The position numbers and the translations under genes were made by a program. Under the pieces are notes generated by a model, which was not told the origin of the DNA, did no database searches, and saw only the letters and a list, made by a program, of their open reading frames with translations. From contig JBFWTJ010000220.1 of NCBI GenBank assembly GCA_050247895.1, positions 1-6,481 on the forward strand: 6,481 nt of DNA. Reading direction: 5' to 3'. The DNA is from CAVPEW01 sp050247895. Its GTDB lineage: Bacteria; Actinomycetota; Acidimicrobiia; Acidimicrobiales; VFJN01. Shown piece by piece: positions 5,121-6,481 of this stretch. The first letter of the stretch is position 1; every line of letters starts with the position of its first letter.

Positions 5121-6481
5121 TCATCGGGCCGCGACGGTCGGGTCCGGGTCGGACACGGCCAGGTCGCGCTTGCGGATCTTGCCGTTCTCGGTGCGCGGGA
5201 ACTCGTCGATCACCGTGAACCGGCTCGGGACCTTGATGCGGCTGAGGCGCTGCTCGCAGAAGGCCCGCACCTCGGCCTCGTCCCAGGCGGCGCCGGGCCG
5301 CAGCGTGACGAAGGCCGCCGGCACCTCCCCCCAGCGCTCGTCGGGCACGCCGATCACGCCCGCGTCGACCACCGACGGGTGCTCGTAGAGGACGGCCTCG
5401 ATCTCCAGCGGGTAGATGTTCACGCCCCCGCTGATGAGCATGTCCTTGGCCCGCCCGGCGATGAAGAAGTAGCCGTCGGCGGTGCGCCGGGCCAGGTCGC
5501 CGGTGCGCAGCCACCCGTCCACGACCGTCTCGGCCGTCGCCGCCGGGTCGCGCCAGTAGCCGGCCATGACCTTGTCGGTGCGGACCCAGATCTCGCCCAC
5601 CTCGCCGTCGGGCACGACCCGGCCGTCGCCGTCGCGCAGCTCGATGGCCACGCCGGGGGTCACCCGCCCGCACGAGCCGAGCAGCTCGGGCCGCTCGTCG
5701 ATGAGCTCGTGGTCCTCGGGCCCGAAGGCGGTGAGGTTGGTCACCGCCTCGCTGAGCCCGTAGCCCTGGTGGAGGACCTTGCCGAACGCGGCCCGGGCCC
5801 GCTCGATCAGCCCGTCGTCGGTCGGGGCCGCGCCGTACATGACCAGGCGGAGCCGGGACAGGTCGGTGGCGGCGAACGAGGGGCACTCGACGAGGCGGCG
5901 GAGCTGGACCGGCACGACCAGGGTCGAGGTGACGCCGTGCTCCTCCATGGCCCGCAGGGCCCGGGCCTCGTCGAAGCGGGGCAGGACCAGGTTGCACTGG
6001 CCGTCGAGGAGCATCGTGTAGACGCGGGTGGCGCAGGCCGCGTGGTACAGCGGGGTGAGCGACAGGAACACGTCGTCGGGCACGAACCGCTGGCCGACGC
6101 CCGAGGCCAGGGCGTTGAAGGCCAGGGCGGCCTGGGTCAGGCACACGCCCTTGGGCCGACCGGTGGTCCCGCTGGTGTAGATGATCAGGGCGACGTCGCG
6201 GTCCTCGGCGTCGACGGCGACGGGGTCGCCGGCGGCCATCTCGGCGTAGGCGTCCGAGCCGCAGTCCACGACGGGGAACGGCGCGCCGGCCGGGAGCAGG
6301 TCGAGGTGGGCGGCGTCGGCGACGGCCAGGGCCGGTTCGGCGTGGCCCACGATGTAGTCGCCCTCGGGACCGGCCAGCCGGGTGTTGACCGGGACCACGG
6401 CGGCGCCGATCCAGGCCGCGGCCAGGTAGACGTCGAAGTACACGAGGCCGGCGTCGGCGACCAGGGCGACCCGGTCGCCCC
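5121..6481 (-). CDS. AMP-forming acyl-CoA synthetase/ligase (N-terminus outside window)
   Basis: ANL-superfamily adenylating enzyme that activates a carboxylic acid to acyl-AMP and then acyl-CoA (FadD type). The frame stays open to the window edge; the codons before the internal GTG at 6443 read GDRVALVADAGL, a conserved part of the family, so the true start lies right of the window and some tens of residues are missing. Counting from the first whole codon (6479), 452 residues are visible. Motifs are the ATP-binding 'IIYTSGTTGRPKGV' (99-112); 'YGAAPTDD' (215-222); 'GYGLSEAV' (239-246); 'GWLRTGDLARR' (322-332) with Asp327; 'FIAGRAKDMLISGGVNIYP' (339-357) with hinge region and Arg343; and the C-terminal 'PRTENGKIRKRDL' (428-440) with the adenylation Lys434. 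All core motifs are intact. It is the first visible gene of the cluster and probably supplies the CoA thioester used by the dehydrogenase pair. The acid substrate cannot be assigned. Confidence 0.93.
   Translation of the reverse strand, partial: GDRVALVADAGLVYFDVYLAAAWIGAAVVPVNTRLAGPEGDYIVGHAEPALAVADAAHLDLLPAGAPFPVVDCGSDAYAEMAAGDPVAVDAEDRDVALIIYTSGTTGRPKGVCLTQAALAFNALASGVGQRFVPDDVFLSLTPLYHAACATRVYTMLLDGQCNLVLPRFDEARALRAMEEHGVTSTLVVPVQLRRLVECPSFAATDLSRLRLVMYGAAPTDDGLIERARAAFGKVLHQGYGLSEAVTNLTAFGPEDHELIDERPELLGSCGRVTPGVAIELRDGDGRVVPDGEVGEIWVRTDKVMAGYWRDPAATAETVVDGWLRTGDLARRTADGYFFIAGRAKDMLISGGVNIYPLEIEAVLYEHPSVVDAGVIGVPDERWGEVPAAFVTLRPGAAWDEAEVRAFCEQRLSRIKVPSRFTVIDEFPRTENGKIRKRDLAVSDPDPTVAAR

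Noticed and set aside
2510..5218. A 902-codon open frame on the plus strand antisense to three genes
   Set aside because: Composition is Pro/Arg/Gly/Val-rich with no family motif, as expected for the antisense of very GC-rich genes in which stop codons are rare.
5098..6144. A 348-codon minus-strand frame overlapping the ligase and ending inside the LLM start
   Set aside because: Out of frame with the motif-rich ligase, and Arg/Pro/Gly-rich without domains. Its short 3' part starting at the ATG at 5125 encodes only eight residues and is not convincing as a leader peptide.
5121..6443. Start of the acyl-CoA ligase at the GTG at 6443
   Set aside because: The codons before it read GDRVALVADAGL, a conserved family segment, and the frame stays open to the window edge. 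The gene is truncated by the window.
1..6481. Defence system, phage, insertion sequence, CRISPR array, tRNA or riboswitch
   Set aside because: I read both strands and saw no direct-repeat arrays, transposase motifs, inverted terminal repeats, tRNA-like cloverleaf or long structured leader. Gaps between genes are at most 36 bases.

Overview
The window is a very GC-rich piece of bacterial chromosome, with codon third positions almost all G or C. It looks like a high-GC actinomycete (Actinomycetota). The supporting signs are the base composition, the Asp/Thr/Ser-rich linker after a lipoprotein signal peptide, an oxidoreductase of the type that usually uses cofactor F420, and a split two-subunit acyl-CoA dehydrogenase. 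An Acidimicrobiia-like or mycobacterial-relative lineage is plausible, but the sequence alone does not fix the taxon.

Layout. Positions 2-1135 on the plus strand hold the 3' part of a gene for an ABC-transporter substrate-binding lipoprotein of the NMT1/SsuA type; its start codon lies left of the window. After only 13 bases it meets, tail to tail, a compact five-gene minus-strand cluster that fills the rest of the window. In transcription order (right to left) this is: an acyl-CoA synthetase/ligase (6481-5121, N-terminus outside the window); an LLM-class, probably F420-dependent, oxidoreductase (5101-4148); a large acyl-CoA dehydrogenase subunit (4129-2966); a small acyl-CoA dehydrogenase-like subunit (2969-2019); and a fumarylacetoacetate-hydrolase-family enzyme (1982-1149). 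The gaps are 19, 18, -4 and 36 bases, so one operon is likely. Its promoter is not in the window. No gap exceeds 300 bases, and I saw no RNA gene, mobile element, CRISPR array or attachment site.

How the genes may work together (inference). The ligase would make a CoA thioester from a carboxylic acid. The dehydrogenase pair would introduce an alpha,beta double bond. The LLM enzyme could carry out a further deazaflavin- or flavin-linked redox step. The FAH-family enzyme could cleave or decarboxylate a 2-oxo/1,3-dioxo acid product. This resembles parts of actinobacterial steroid side-chain or other alicyclic/aromatic acid catabolism, but the substrate cannot be read from the sequence.

The most interesting point is the acyl-CoA dehydrogenase pair. 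The two subunits carry complementary halves of the usual motif set, and the catalytic Glu appears only in the large subunit, at the helix-G position rather than the usual C-terminal one. The parts are all known families; I see no clearly unprecedented system.
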